Source: Vibrio stylophorae
GTDB taxonomy: Bacteria; Pseudomonadota; Gammaproteobacteria; Enterobacterales; Vibrionaceae
Length of the DNA stretch: 64,000 nt
NCBI RefSeq assembly: GCF_921293875.1
Contig: NZ_CAKLDI010000001.1
Span: 1,084,475-1,148,474, forward strand
Direction: 5' to 3'
Shown: positions 41,421-50,910 of the stretch, one piece after another
How the letters are laid out: every line of letters starts with the position of its first letter
How positions within the stretch are numbered: the stretch's first letter is position 1
The notes under the pieces: generated by a model
Told to the model about the DNA's origin: nothing
The model's database searches: none
What the model saw: only the letters and a program-made list of their open reading frames with translations
Program-made: the position numbers and the translations under genes

Positions 41421-41660
41421 ATGCCCTTAAACCAAGAACAACTGACTGAGCTAAATCTACTACTTGCCTTTGACCTTGACTCCATGCATCAAGGGGTAAA
41501 AGTGTCGAGTCACGAAGCGCCAAAACAAGCAGAAGCTATGGCTCGCTTGCATGCAAAAGGGATTGTGACCGAAGTGGATGGCGGTTATCTCACCCATATG
41601 GGGATTGAAGCAGCAGAGCGCGCGCATAAGCTTTGCGCCATGCTTAAAGAAGGCTATTAA
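41421..41660 (+). CDS. TIGR02647 family protein
   Basis: 79 residues with the family pattern LTELNLLLAFDLDSMHQGVKV and GGYLTHMGIEAAE. A small, probably winged-helix-like cytoplasmic protein, common in gammaproteobacteria, function unknown. AAGGAGGC precedes the ATG. Its stop overlaps, on opposite strands, the stop of the cysteine-cluster gene (a shared TTAA). Confidence 0.88.
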   Translation: MPLNQEQLTELNLLLAFDLDSMHQGVKVSSHEAPKQAEAMARLHAKGIVTEVDGGYLTHMGIEAAERAHKLCAMLKEGY

Positions 41661-41929
41661 TTCACCATTCGCACGTCAATTTGAGTGCAGTTTTCTAAAT
41701 CCGTGAGTGTGGCCAGCGCCTGCTCGCGGGTTTCTCCGCAAACCCACATTTCTGCCTGAAACTGTCCACATACCGCAGGGCGCTCCTTTTGGCCAAAAAG
41801 CTTACATAGATTGTCTGTATTCAGCTGTTTACAGCGTTCTCCCGCTGCTTTTCCATTTGGGTGAAGCGGGTAAGATGTTGAAATGCTAGGCGCAATACAG
41901 CAAGCGCCACAACCGAGACGACAATCCAT
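41657..41929 (-). CDS. YkgJ family cysteine-cluster protein
   Basis: 90 residues from the ATG at 41929 (MDCRLGCGACC, the usual start of the family); the longer frame to 41962 has no better site. Cysteines in CRLGCGACC, ERCKQL, DNLCKLFG, AVCGQF and EMWVC form a CxxxCxxCC-type cluster expected to bind zinc or an Fe-S cluster. Function unknown. Convergent with the TIGR02647 gene; 149 bp from the divergent YcgN gene, another cysteine-cluster family. Confidence 0.88.
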   Translation of the reverse strand: MDCRLGCGACCIAPSISTSYPLHPNGKAAGERCKQLNTDNLCKLFGQKERPAVCGQFQAEMWVCGETREQALATLTDLENCTQIDVRMVN

Positions 41930-42078
41930 CACAAGGCTCTTTGAAATCAATGGGGGCTGCACGCTACCATATCAGCATGAAATTACAAGTTGCGAACATA
42001 GCTCGCCTTGAGATTTGGCAACGCGCAGGGTATAAATGCGCCGCAATTTTAAATCATCGATCAACGTAGAGAGCCCCT

Positions 42079-42522
42079 ATGACCGCAGCAGTTCCCTTTT
42101 GGCAAGCCAAGTCCCTCGAACAAATGAGTGATAGTGAATGGGAATCGCTCTGTGATGGTTGCGGCAAGTGCTGCCTGCATAAGCTGATCGATGATGATAC
42201 CGACGAGCTTTACTACACCAATGTCTCTTGTAGTTTGCTTGATCATCAAACCTGCAGCTGCAAAGACTACGCCAACCGTTTTGAATCTGGCGAAGAGTGC
42301 TTAAAGCTGACCCGCGATAAAATCGACGAATTCAACTGGCTTCCTGAAACTTGCGCCTATCGCTTACTTGCAGATGGTGAACCGTTGCCTGAATGGCACC
42401 CGTTGATCACTGGCTCGAAAGATGCCATGCACAAAGCGGGCGAGTCTGTACAAAATAAATGCGTGTATGAAATTGATGTTATCGATTGGGAAGATCACAT
42501 TTTGAATCATCCCAATCGTTGA
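42079..42522 (+). CDS. ycgN: YcgN family cysteine-cluster protein (UPF0260)
   Basis: 147 residues. [20 protein letters not shown], then [12 protein letters not shown] and a series of further cysteines ([32 protein letters not shown]) are diagnostic. Cytoplasmic, probably metal- or cluster-binding; function unknown. Divergent from the YkgJ-family gene. Confidence 0.95.
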   Translation: MTAAVPFWQAKSLEQMSDSEWESLCDGCGKCCLHKLIDDDTDELYYTNVSCSLLDHQTCSCKDYANRFESGEECLKLTRDKIDEFNWLPETCAYRLLADGEPLPEWHPLITGSKDAMHKAGESVQNKCVYEIDVIDWEDHILNHPNR

Positions 42523-42535
42523 TTAAATGAAAAAT

Positions 42536-42561
42536 AAAAAAGCGCCTTGGGCGCTTTTTTA
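42536..42561. terminator. Terminator after ycgN
   Basis: AGCGCC (42541-42546) pairs with GGCGCT (42550-42555), A5 before and T6 after; also usable by the convergent gene. Confidence 0.85.
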
Positions 42562-42584
42562 TTGGGTTCTATGTGTCGTGAGCC

Positions 42585-43118
42585 TTAGTAGGTATACCAA
42601 ATCTCACTAAAGTAGGTGCCTGATTGTTTGCCAGATTTACCTTTCCCATCTTCAGCGTATTCAAGCTCAAGCAGTGGCATATCCTGCGTGTCACTTTGAT
42701 AGATTACAATGCTGACAAACTGGGCTTCATGTTGCTGCTGAATTTGCTGCGCTAAATGAGCGGCAGTGGCAAGAATTTGTTCATCGCCGTTAAGCGTTGC
42801 TTGGTATTTTGCATCGACGAGTTTGCGCCGTGCTTGCTTGCTTTCTTTTAAATCGATGAGCTCTACGGGCTGTACTTGTTCGCCCAGGCTCAGCTCTTGA
42901 ATATAGCGGTCACGGTCTGTGCCTTTGCTATCGACCGCTTTTTGCGCATCTGTGAGGGGCGATCGTGGCAGGTTCACGAAGACGACCAAGGCAACGGCGA
43001 TCAGTGCCGCGATGGAAACAATTTTACGTTTACCAGCCGCATTGCAATGGCGACATTTTTTGTCTTGGTCCATGAGAAGATGGTTGCATTTGGGACAGCG
43101 AGCGGTGCGTTTGTTCAT
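42585..43118 (-). CDS. Zinc-ribbon membrane protein of unknown function
   Basis: 177 residues from the ATG at 43118 (AAGG 6 nt upstream; an ATG 6 nt earlier is too close to it). An N-terminal zinc ribbon CPKCN...CRHCN (about 8-27) is followed by one transmembrane helix (SIAALIAVALVVFVNL, about 34-51) and a periplasmic domain with helices and a final strand pair (FVSIVIYQS, YFSEIWYTY). No family recognised beyond the zinc-ribbon-plus-TM layout. Confidence 0.72.
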   Translation of the reverse strand: MNKRTARCPKCNHLLMDQDKKCRHCNAAGKRKIVSIAALIAVALVVFVNLPRSPLTDAQKAVDSKGTDRDRYIQELSLGEQVQPVELIDLKESKQARRKLVDAKYQATLNGDEQILATAAHLAQQIQQQHEAQFVSIVIYQSDTQDMPLLELEYAEDGKGKSGKQSGTYFSEIWYTY

Positions 43119-43364
43119 ACTCATCCTTAAGTCCTATCGAAAGCAAATCTATCAAGTTCATCATAGCGGATCGTTGCGTAATTGATATGGTTCGCGAAAT
43201 GGAATTATTTGTCTGTGAATCAGATCGATAAATATTTTTTGATTCGATCAAGTCGGCGCTTTTCGTTGCAATTCTTGCGTGATCGCCGTTGTTGTTTACT
43301 CTTTTGAAATTCGCGGGTTATATTTAGCCTTTGTTATTGATATTTTTATATTTTCTATCAACGG

Positions 43365-45221
43365 ATGATGGATAAATCATTGACTCACTCCCTTACGCGA
43401 GCGGCTACGGATGCCATCCGTGTCGATGCCGCAACACTTCAATTCGTGAAGTACATAAAACAGCTGGCTCATGCTCAAGCACAGGTCCCCATGGATGTGG
43501 AAACCATAGAACAGCTTGCGAATGCGCAATATGGTCCTGCGTTATTGGCGCTTGCACGCCTTTATCAGCATGGTGATGAAAATTTAGCTATCGCGGCCGA
43601 TCATCTACGTGCCTTTTCTCTTTTTGCGCAAGCTGCAGCGCAGGGCGAAGCCTGGGGTTATTTTTCGCAGGCATGGCTGGCGGATCATGAGCTCAAAGGC
43701 GACTTTAATGATGCGCAAATTGTGGCTTGGTATGAGGCTTCGATTGCGGATTCACAGCAGGCTGCGCAATTGGGTTTGCACTGGGCCTACAACAATCTCT
43801 CAAATTTCTATTTTGCTGGGCGCGGTGTTGCGCGAGATGTTGATAAGGGCCTTGCTTATTTGCAGCACGCCGCATCACTAGGCAATGTGATGAGTCATCA
43901 TCTGCTCGCGCGCATTTATGCCTATGGTGAGCATGGGATTGAGAAAAATGCAGCGCTGGCATTTCAATATGCTTTGGCGGGTAGCAATCGCGGTGGAGAT
44001 GCCTGCGGTTTTTTATTGGGTGAGTTTTACTATCAGGGATTAGATGAAGGTGATTTTCACCTAGCGGTCAATTATGACAAAGCAAGATTACAGTTTTTAG
44101 ACCATTACGATTACGGGCGAATCAATGCATCTTTGCATTTTTACTTAGGGTATTTGCTAAGTTTGGCGCCAGAGCAGTATCCCATGACGCTTGCCCTTCG
44201 AGAGTATGGACTGGCGATTCTGGGCGGCAATCGCTCTGCCTGTCGTAATTTGGGCGATCACTATCGTGATGGCGATGGTGTGCCTGCTGATTTGAAAAAG
44301 GCTGAGTTTTATTATTGGTATGGCGCAACAGAGCTGAAATATGAGGTGTGTTGGCAGCGTTTGATCGATCTTTATAAAGCGCAGTCCGAGCCAGACTACG
44401 AGCTGCTTTTTTCCTGTTACCAGCAAGCGGTTTCGCAGGGGCATATGGCTTTTTATTTTGATATGGGCACGGCTTATTTTGAAGGGTGGGGCGTCACGCA
44501 AGATACCGAGCTCGCTTTTGCATATTGGCGCTTAGCTGCGCAAGAGCAGCACCCAACAGCGGCAAAAAATTTAGCGATTTGTTATCACAATGGTTTGAAC
44601 TGCCAAAAGCACCTTCCCCGCGCTGTCTTTTGGTATCAAAAAGCGCTAGCGATTGTTGAAGATGCCGTGGTTTATTTTGATTTAGGCTGCGCTTATCAGG
44701 CATTGCACAATCAACAGGCGGCATTTGAGAGTTTTCGCGCGGCAGCTGAGCTCGGACTGACACTGTTAGCGAAAGAGAAGGATGGACAGCAAATATTAGA
44801 TGATACGCAAAAGGCGCAAATTGGCGGTCATCTAGGGCACTATGCGTATTTGCTGCATCAGGGGGAAGGGGGCGAAGTTAACTTGCAGCAAGCTCTGAAT
44901 TTATATGAGCTTGCTTTGTTGTTAGGGGATGAAGAGTCGGCCTTTTGGCTCGCGCAACTGGATGTCCTATTGGATTATCCTCGTGGGCAAATTCGCACCT
45001 TTGCGCTATGGCAGCAAGCACTTTCATCCTACCCCAAGTCTTGTCACTACCAGCTAGCGCGCTGTTATCACCTAGGCGCTGGTTGTGAGATTGATTTAGA
45101 GCAAGCAGTAGCCCATTACCAACATGCATTGGCGCTCGGGTGTGAACATTCAGAAATGTGCCTTAGGGTACTACTTGGTGATCAAAAGTTGCATCAGAAG
45201 TTGATGCAGGGGCACCCCTAA
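43365..45221 (+). CDS. Large Sel1-like (TPR-type) repeat protein
   Basis: 618 residues, no signal peptide or membrane span. Repeats of the SLR type run through most of the chain: ARLYQHGDENLAIAADHL, LSNFYFAGRGVARDVDKGLA, ARIYAYGEHGIEKNAALAF, LGDHYRDGDGVPADLKKAE, MGTAYFEGWGVTQDTELAF and ARCYHLGAGCEIDLEQAV. These solenoids mediate protein-protein contacts. An extra Met codon follows the first, so the true start may be 43368. Lone gene with its own terminator; partner unknown. Confidence 0.82.
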   Translation: MMDKSLTHSLTRAATDAIRVDAATLQFVKYIKQLAHAQAQVPMDVETIEQLANAQYGPALLALARLYQHGDENLAIAADHLRAFSLFAQAAAQGEAWGYFSQAWLADHELKGDFNDAQIVAWYEASIADSQQAAQLGLHWAYNNLSNFYFAGRGVARDVDKGLAYLQHAASLGNVMSHHLLARIYAYGEHGIEKNAALAFQYALAGSNRGGDACGFLLGEFYYQGLDEGDFHLAVNYDKARLQFLDHYDYGRINASLHFYLGYLLSLAPEQYPMTLALREYGLAILGGNRSACRNLGDHYRDGDGVPADLKKAEFYYWYGATELKYEVCWQRLIDLYKAQSEPDYELLFSCYQQAVSQGHMAFYFDMGTAYFEGWGVTQDTELAFAYWRLAAQEQHPTAAKNLAICYHNGLNCQKHLPRAVFWYQKALAIVEDAVVYFDLGCAYQALHNQQAAFESFRAAAELGLTLLAKEKDGQQILDDTQKAQIGGHLGHYAYLLHQGEGGEVNLQQALNLYELALLLGDEESAFWLAQLDVLLDYPRGQIRTFALWQQALSSYPKSCHYQLARCYHLGAGCEIDLEQAVAHYQHALALGCEHSEMCLRVLLGDQKLHQKLMQGHP

Positions 45222-45321
45222 ATATTTGGGCAGGCCATGGCTTATCCTCGGTAGGAAGCCTTTTGTGTTGTTCGCTAAATATTGGCGTTGAGATTGCGTG
45301 TCTGAATATCCTCTGTTTTAT

Positions 45322-45344
45322 AAACCAGCGCTTGCTGGTTTTTT
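45322..45344 (+). terminator. Terminator after the Sel1-repeat gene
   Basis: AAACCAGC (45322-45329) pairs with GCTGGTTT (45334-45341) around GCTT, followed by T3. Confidence 0.85.
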
Positions 45345-45432
45345 ATCACTATTTTCCAATATAAAATTCAATCAGATGCATATCATAACCATAGATTTTG
45401 CATGGTTTTTGTTCTGTTAATCAAAATACGAG

Positions 45433-45447
45433 TGATAATAGTTATCA
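45433..45447. promoter_or_regulatory. Fur box upstream of the TonB receptor operon
   Basis: TGATAAT-A-GTTATCA is a 7-1-7 inverted repeat with one mismatch to the ideal TGATAAT-N-ATTATCA. It lies 75 bp before the receptor start. A second, weaker ATGATAACCATT sequence lies at about 45490. Confidence 0.72.
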
Positions 45448-45522
45448 ATGGATTGATTATTTTTTTGAGTGTGGCAAGATGCGCGCAAAAATGATAACCA
45501 TTCCCATTACGCCGTAGGATTT

Positions 45523-47946
45523 ATGGACAAGCATCTCAAATTGACGCCCGTCGCGCTGGGGATTTTAAGCGCACTTTATGGTGGCTTTGCCACTGCTCAA
45601 GAACCAAGCAAAGTTGAAGAAGTTCAAGAACAAGAGGTGATCACCGTAACGGATAGCGCTATTACTCTTGATCGCACTGAACTTGAAGAATCGCCAAAAG
45701 ATAACCCAACGCTTTCACAAGTCTTGAAACACCACCCGCGCGTGGGCATTGATGATGCACAAAAATCGATGCAAGGAGGCGATTTAACGCCGGAAGAGAT
45801 CTCTTTAGCGGGTGCGCGCCCACACCAAACCAAATACACCATTGATGGGGTGGGGGTGAATAATAGTACGACCTTTAGCGGTGATAGTGATACTTCTGGG
45901 TCTCTGGCCTCTGGCCATACATCAGGCTATTTTGTAGATACCAATTTGCTTGATGGTGTGGAAGTGCTTGATCACAACATTAGCGCTGAGCATGGCGGTT
46001 TTACGGGTGGTGTGGTGAATGCAGAGCTGCGTAAACCTACTGAAAAATTCACCATCGATTATAACTATCGTATGAGTGATAGTGATTGGAATGCTGCACA
46101 AAAAGTAGGTCAGAATTTCCAAAACCATTACGGCAATCCAATGGATGGTTCAGGTAAATATCAGCCGAATTATCAAAAACGTATGCATGCACTGCATATG
46201 GGTGGCGCGATTAGTGAAAATCAAAAACTCGCGATTAATGTCAGCCATCAGGTTTCAGAAATTCCGCTTGCGCTGAGTAAAGATGTCGATCAGCGCATGG
46301 ACAATATTTTTGTGACGCACGTGTGGGAGTCTGGCTTGTGGCAAACCACCACTGATTTTCGCTATGCCGATCATCAAAGTAATAATTTTTCGAATGATGC
46401 TCGTAATGATAAGGCACCACAAGGAAAGAGTGAGACGGTCAACTCGCATTCTGGGATTGGTGGGACTTTTAAAGTCGAGCGTTTATTGTCGCAAGGGCGT
46501 TGGGAAACGTCACTTTCCTATGATCATTTAAAAGATCAGCGAGAGGCTGATACCAATTATCTTAAAACCGTGACTGCTGCAGAAGGGAACTATGCAGAAG
46601 GTACTAATGGCAATTTGCAACAAGAACAAGATGCGGTTCAGCTAAAATCGACACTGCGCCTTGACCCAATTATCTTCGGTGACATCTCGCATCAAATTAA
46701 CATGGGTGTAAATGCAAGTTATCAAACTGCGCGAGTATATCGTCCTGAAGAATTTGTTGCATATAACTACAACGGTTATAAAAATTACCTTTCAGTTATC
46801 AATTATTATGCAGCGGCGAACTACTCAGCGAACTCTCAAGAATATGGTTTGTTTATTGATGATCAAATCCATTGGGATCGTTTAACGTTGAATTTAGGCG
46901 GACGCGTTGATCATTTGAGTGTGTTTGAGCAAACTGTCTTTTCACCACGCTTAAGTGCTAGCTGGGACTTTGATTGGACTAAAACTAACCGTGTAACCTT
47001 GGGTGCATCACGCTATTACAGTGCTAATTTGCTGGGTTGGGCATTAAAAGCAGAGCAAGGTAAGTTCCACAAATCAGCCAATAAATGTACACCGACGGAT
47101 GGTAACTGGGACAATCTAGACCCCAATAATTTAACGTGCCAAAAAACAACGCAATATAGCGCGTATAAATTAAATCATGCAGATATTCCTTATGCAGATG
47201 AATTAACCGCAGCATGGGCTGTTGATGTGAATAACTTCGCTGTTGAAACTGTTTACCTTTATCGTATGCAGCGCGATGGTTTGACTTATTCAACAGACGC
47301 AAAGACCAACACCGCAACGGTTCACAACAATGTCGAAAGTGACAATCATCTCGTGAGTTTAGATATCACCACCATTGATCCTTATCACTTCCTCGGCGGC
47401 GCTTTGAGTGCTAACTGGAATGTGGCTTATGATCATCGCCGTGGTAATGGGGATATTGACCGAAACTTTGGCAAAAGCGATCACTTAGGAAGTGGCTATC
47501 AAGATGAATGGGTGGTGATGGATGGCCAGTTAATGCGTGTCACTGAAATGGACACTAGTGGTTATCAATCTCCAGTGAAGAGTAGTTTGAATTTGATCAT
47601 GCACTGGAATGATATGGGTTTGGTGTGGAACAACCGAATCAATTACCAGCAAGGTAAGAAAGCGTCGGCATGGACAGGTCAAACAGACGTCATTATTGAT
47701 GGTGAGTCAGAAAGTGTTGAAAGTTTGATGACCAAAGAGCTGACAGACTTGGTGACATGGGATATGTCTATGCATTGGACTCCAAACCAATTTAAAAACC
47801 ATGTGGTATTTGGTATGAGCGTGACCAACCTATTGAATCGCCAAGAAGTGATTTCTATGTCTGGTATGCAGCTTGGTAGAAATATTCCAGATGAACACTA
47901 CAACGCTGGCCGTCAAATCTGGCTTAACGTCAATCTTCGTAACTAA
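45523..47946 (+). CDS. TonB-dependent receptor (FusA/YddB-like)
   Basis: 807 residues from the ATG at 45523 (AGGA upstream; the frame from 45469 lacks a signal there). A signal peptide ends near GGFATAQ, followed by a TonB-box-like EVITVTDSA. A plug domain (about 45-160) has TLSQVLKHHPRV, AGARPHQTKYTIDGVGVN and AEHGGFTGGVVNAELRKP. A 22-strand barrel then ends WLNVNLRN. The last residue is Asn, not the usual aromatic. Such receptors import siderophores, haem or small iron proteins using TonB energy. The downstream M16 protease and ABC transporter point to a Fus/YddAB-PqqL-like protein or peptide import route. Confidence 0.88.
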   Translation: MDKHLKLTPVALGILSALYGGFATAQEPSKVEEVQEQEVITVTDSAITLDRTELEESPKDNPTLSQVLKHHPRVGIDDAQKSMQGGDLTPEEISLAGARPHQTKYTIDGVGVNNSTTFSGDSDTSGSLASGHTSGYFVDTNLLDGVEVLDHNISAEHGGFTGGVVNAELRKPTEKFTIDYNYRMSDSDWNAAQKVGQNFQNHYGNPMDGSGKYQPNYQKRMHALHMGGAISENQKLAINVSHQVSEIPLALSKDVDQRMDNIFVTHVWESGLWQTTTDFRYADHQSNNFSNDARNDKAPQGKSETVNSHSGIGGTFKVERLLSQGRWETSLSYDHLKDQREADTNYLKTVTAAEGNYAEGTNGNLQQEQDAVQLKSTLRLDPIIFGDISHQINMGVNASYQTARVYRPEEFVAYNYNGYKNYLSVINYYAAANYSANSQEYGLFIDDQIHWDRLTLNLGGRVDHLSVFEQTVFSPRLSASWDFDWTKTNRVTLGASRYYSANLLGWALKAEQGKFHKSANKCTPTDGNWDNLDPNNLTCQKTTQYSAYKLNHADIPYADELTAAWAVDVNNFAVETVYLYRMQRDGLTYSTDAKTNTATVHNNVESDNHLVSLDITTIDPYHFLGGALSANWNVAYDHRRGNGDIDRNFGKSDHLGSGYQDEWVVMDGQLMRVTEMDTSGYQSPVKSSLNLIMHWNDMGLVWNNRINYQQGKKASAWTGQTDVIIDGESESVESLMTKELTDLVTWDMSMHWTPNQFKNHVVFGMSVTNLLNRQEVISMSGMQLGRNIPDEHYNAGRQIWLNVNLRN

Positions 47947-48012
47947 TTCAACATTATTTTTTAATTTTATACACATAGTGCGGCGCAGTGATTGCGCCGC
48001 TGTGAGCATTCA

Positions 48013-50835
48013 ATGAAATATACTTCTCTTCTACTGGCGGCGTGTTTGGCTTTGGCGGGCTGTCAGCAACTAGGTATTGAGTCTGGCATCGGTCAACATT
48101 CAGCGTTGCAGGATGCACCACTCGCCAAACGTGCGGACATGGTGCAAGGTCAGTTGGCAAACGGTATGCGCTATATCTTTGTGCACAATGATCGCCCAAG
48201 CGATCGCGTCTCTTTGCAATTAATTGTGCACGCAGGCTCTTTGGATGAAGCTGATGATCAGCAAGGTATCGCCCACCTAGTGGAACATATGGCCTTTAAT
48301 GGCACCACAGATTTTCCAGCCAATACGCTGATTGAGCACCAAGAGTCGCTCGGTATGGTATTTGGTCGTGATGTCAACGCCATGACTGAGTACTACACCA
48401 CCTCATATTTTCTGCATTTACCAAATAATTCAGAAAAGATGATGGATGAAGGCTTTCGCATGTTATCTCAGCAAGCGAGCGCCTTAGTCTTTGATCAAGC
48501 TGAGCTTGAAAAAGAGCGTCCAGTGGTTGAAGAGGAGTGGCGTCGTGGCCGTAATATGATGGCGCGTCTTGGCTCTGCAAATCGCAAGATCTTGCTTGCG
48601 GGCAGTCGTTTTGGCGAGCGTGACCCCATCGGTGATATGGACCTTGTGCGTCATGTTGATGCCAGCCGAATTGAAGCATTTTGGCAAGATTGGTATCACC
48701 CAAATAATATGACGCTGATTGTGGTGGGTGCGACCAGCCAGCGCGAGATTGAAACCATGCTCAATCGCTATTTTGCGCCGCTTGAAGCGAAAACATTGCC
48801 TGCCCGTCCTGATTTAAAAGTGACGCTAGATAATACCACCCGCATCGAAGTCATTGCTGATCCAGAAATTACCACTGAAGTGCTTTCCTTTAACTTTCGC
48901 CAGCAGGAAGCACAAGCTCATACACAAGGTGAGCTTCGCGCGCAGCTGTTAAACCAAATGGCCATTCAGGTTTTGAATAAGCGCTTGCGTGAGCAATATC
49001 AGGTGCCAAGTGATGCGGTGAGCAAAATGATCATGATGGCCCAGCCGCTGGCGACGGATTATCGCAATAACCGTTTAATGGCTTTGCTGGTGGATCAAAA
49101 TTACCAAGCAGCCATTGATGAAGCCTTTATGCAGCTTAGCCGTTTTGCCGCGCATGGTTTTAGCCAAAGCGATTTAGATACGGTTCGCCAAGAGATCAAC
49201 AGTCGCTATCAGCAAATGGCTGATGGTCAGCGTGACACCACCAATGGTCGCGTGATGATGTCGATCTTTAACCGTCTTCGCACCCAAGCGCCCATCACTG
49301 ATGCAGATGAATATGCTGCTGTGGTTGCCAAGCTGACGCAATCTATCACCTTAGATGAGATTAATGCGCAGGTTGCCAAGATGGTGGTGACGCAAAATCC
49401 GTTAGTCATTGCGCAAATTAAGCCTGAGCACCAAAGTGCGCTGCCGACAGCTGCGGCCATTGATGCGGCATGGCAAAAAGCCAAGGCCAATCCACCTGCT
49501 GCAACAAAGGCCATTGAGGTGGTTGATCGCTTGATGTCTGATATTCCAGCACCAGCCAACATCATTGCCCATGAAGTAAAAGAGGGCGCGCAAGTCTGGA
49601 CTCTGGCCAATGGTACCCAAGTGTGGTTTTTGCAAAGCGACGATACGCCAAATCAGCTCATGGTACGTTATCAAGGCTGGGGCGGTAGCCAGCATCTACC
49701 CAAAGAGCTGCGTCGAAGCGCTTATCAACTGCGTCATATCAGTAAATTTGGCTATGGTGGTCTCAATAGCGATCAGTTAGCGATGATCAATGCACCTTAT
49801 CCAAACCGTTTGATGACCTTTATCACCCAAGATAGCCATGGCTTTATTGGTAGCAGTGACAAAGCATCTTTTGAGAACTTGCTACAAAATCTGTATTTGC
49901 AAGTCACGAAACCGCAAACCGATGAAGCTCTTTGGAAAGCCACGCAGCAGCTACTTGAGCGCGGCATTGAAGGGCGTTTGACCAGCGCAGAAGGCCAGTT
50001 TAATACCGCGATTGATGAAGTTCGTTACGTCAATAACCCGATGTTACTGACCATGACAAAAGAAGAGTTGGCTGAGATTAACACGACCAAACTCATGCAA
50101 GCTTGGCAGCTTTTATTTGGCGATGCGACGGGTCATCAGCTGATTGTGGTGGGTAATGCAGAGCCTGAATATGTGATTGGTTTGGCGCAGCGTTATATCG
50201 GCCAATTACCTGTGAAGACGGGCGCGCAAGCACACCACTATGCGCCGGTGAAACTACCTGCATTTGCCGGTGGCCGCCATGCGATCCATATCGCAGCGGG
50301 CAAAGAGCCCATGGGTGTGACCAGCCTGATCTTTAATCGCGCTGAAAAATACAGTGTTGAGACGGAAAACCAAGTGGGCTTGCTCAGTCGCATTATCGCA
50401 AATCGTATGCGTGAATCACTGCGTGAAGCCGCTGGCGGCGTTTATACCGTGCGCTTTGGTATTCGTCTAGACCGCGAGCGTGACCAAGCCTATGGCATGG
50501 TGAGCTATAGCCATGATCCAAAACGTGGTGATGAGCTAAAAGCCATGGCCTTGGCTGAGCTTGCCACGATTCAAAAAGAGGGCGTGAGCCAGCAAGAGCT
50601 CGATGAAGTGATCGCCCAAAGTAAGCAATCCTTGGTGGCAGATAACATCGGTGATCGCCAGCGCATGACTTGGCTGAAAGATGCCGCGCAATACGGCGAT
50701 AGCATGGATCCCGTGGCAGATTATGTGCAATGGCTCGATATCGTGACGCCAACGATGCTGAACTCCACCATGCGCCGCGTGCTCAATACCGAAAACTGGA
50801 TTGATGCGACACTTGTGCCTGCACCAGCCAAATAA
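48013..50835 (+). CDS. M16 family zinc metalloprotease lipoprotein (FusC/PqqL-like)
   Basis: 940 residues from the ATG at 48013. The leader ends with the lipobox LALAGC, giving a lipidated Cys17. The inverted zinc motif HxxEH is His88-Glu91-His92 in IAHLVEHMAFNGT, with the distal Glu in PVVEEEWRRG. The chain contains four M16-type domains in two halves, the second half lacking the zinc site, as in PqqL, FusC and pitrilysin. These proteases sit in the periplasm and cut substrates small enough to enter the clam-shell chamber. Spacing of 66 nt from the receptor gene suggests cotranscription. A role in cleaving the imported cargo is inferred. Confidence 0.9.
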   Translation: MKYTSLLLAACLALAGCQQLGIESGIGQHSALQDAPLAKRADMVQGQLANGMRYIFVHNDRPSDRVSLQLIVHAGSLDEADDQQGIAHLVEHMAFNGTTDFPANTLIEHQESLGMVFGRDVNAMTEYYTTSYFLHLPNNSEKMMDEGFRMLSQQASALVFDQAELEKERPVVEEEWRRGRNMMARLGSANRKILLAGSRFGERDPIGDMDLVRHVDASRIEAFWQDWYHPNNMTLIVVGATSQREIETMLNRYFAPLEAKTLPARPDLKVTLDNTTRIEVIADPEITTEVLSFNFRQQEAQAHTQGELRAQLLNQMAIQVLNKRLREQYQVPSDAVSKMIMMAQPLATDYRNNRLMALLVDQNYQAAIDEAFMQLSRFAAHGFSQSDLDTVRQEINSRYQQMADGQRDTTNGRVMMSIFNRLRTQAPITDADEYAAVVAKLTQSITLDEINAQVAKMVVTQNPLVIAQIKPEHQSALPTAAAIDAAWQKAKANPPAATKAIEVVDRLMSDIPAPANIIAHEVKEGAQVWTLANGTQVWFLQSDDTPNQLMVRYQGWGGSQHLPKELRRSAYQLRHISKFGYGGLNSDQLAMINAPYPNRLMTFITQDSHGFIGSSDKASFENLLQNLYLQVTKPQTDEALWKATQQLLERGIEGRLTSAEGQFNTAIDEVRYVNNPMLLTMTKEELAEINTTKLMQAWQLLFGDATGHQLIVVGNAEPEYVIGLAQRYIGQLPVKTGAQAHHYAPVKLPAFAGGRHAIHIAAGKEPMGVTSLIFNRAEKYSVETENQVGLLSRIIANRMRESLREAAGGVYTVRFGIRLDRERDQAYGMVSYSHDPKRGDELKAMALAELATIQKEGVSQQELDEVIAQSKQSLVADNIGDRQRMTWLKDAAQYGDSMDPVADYVQWLDIVTPTMLNSTMRRVLNTENWIDATLVPAPAK

Positions 50836-50910
50836 GGTTGAACATTTAAGGTTAAATCAAAAGCACAGGCGAATGGATGTCGCGTGTGCTTTTACTCATT
50901 TAGGTTGAAT

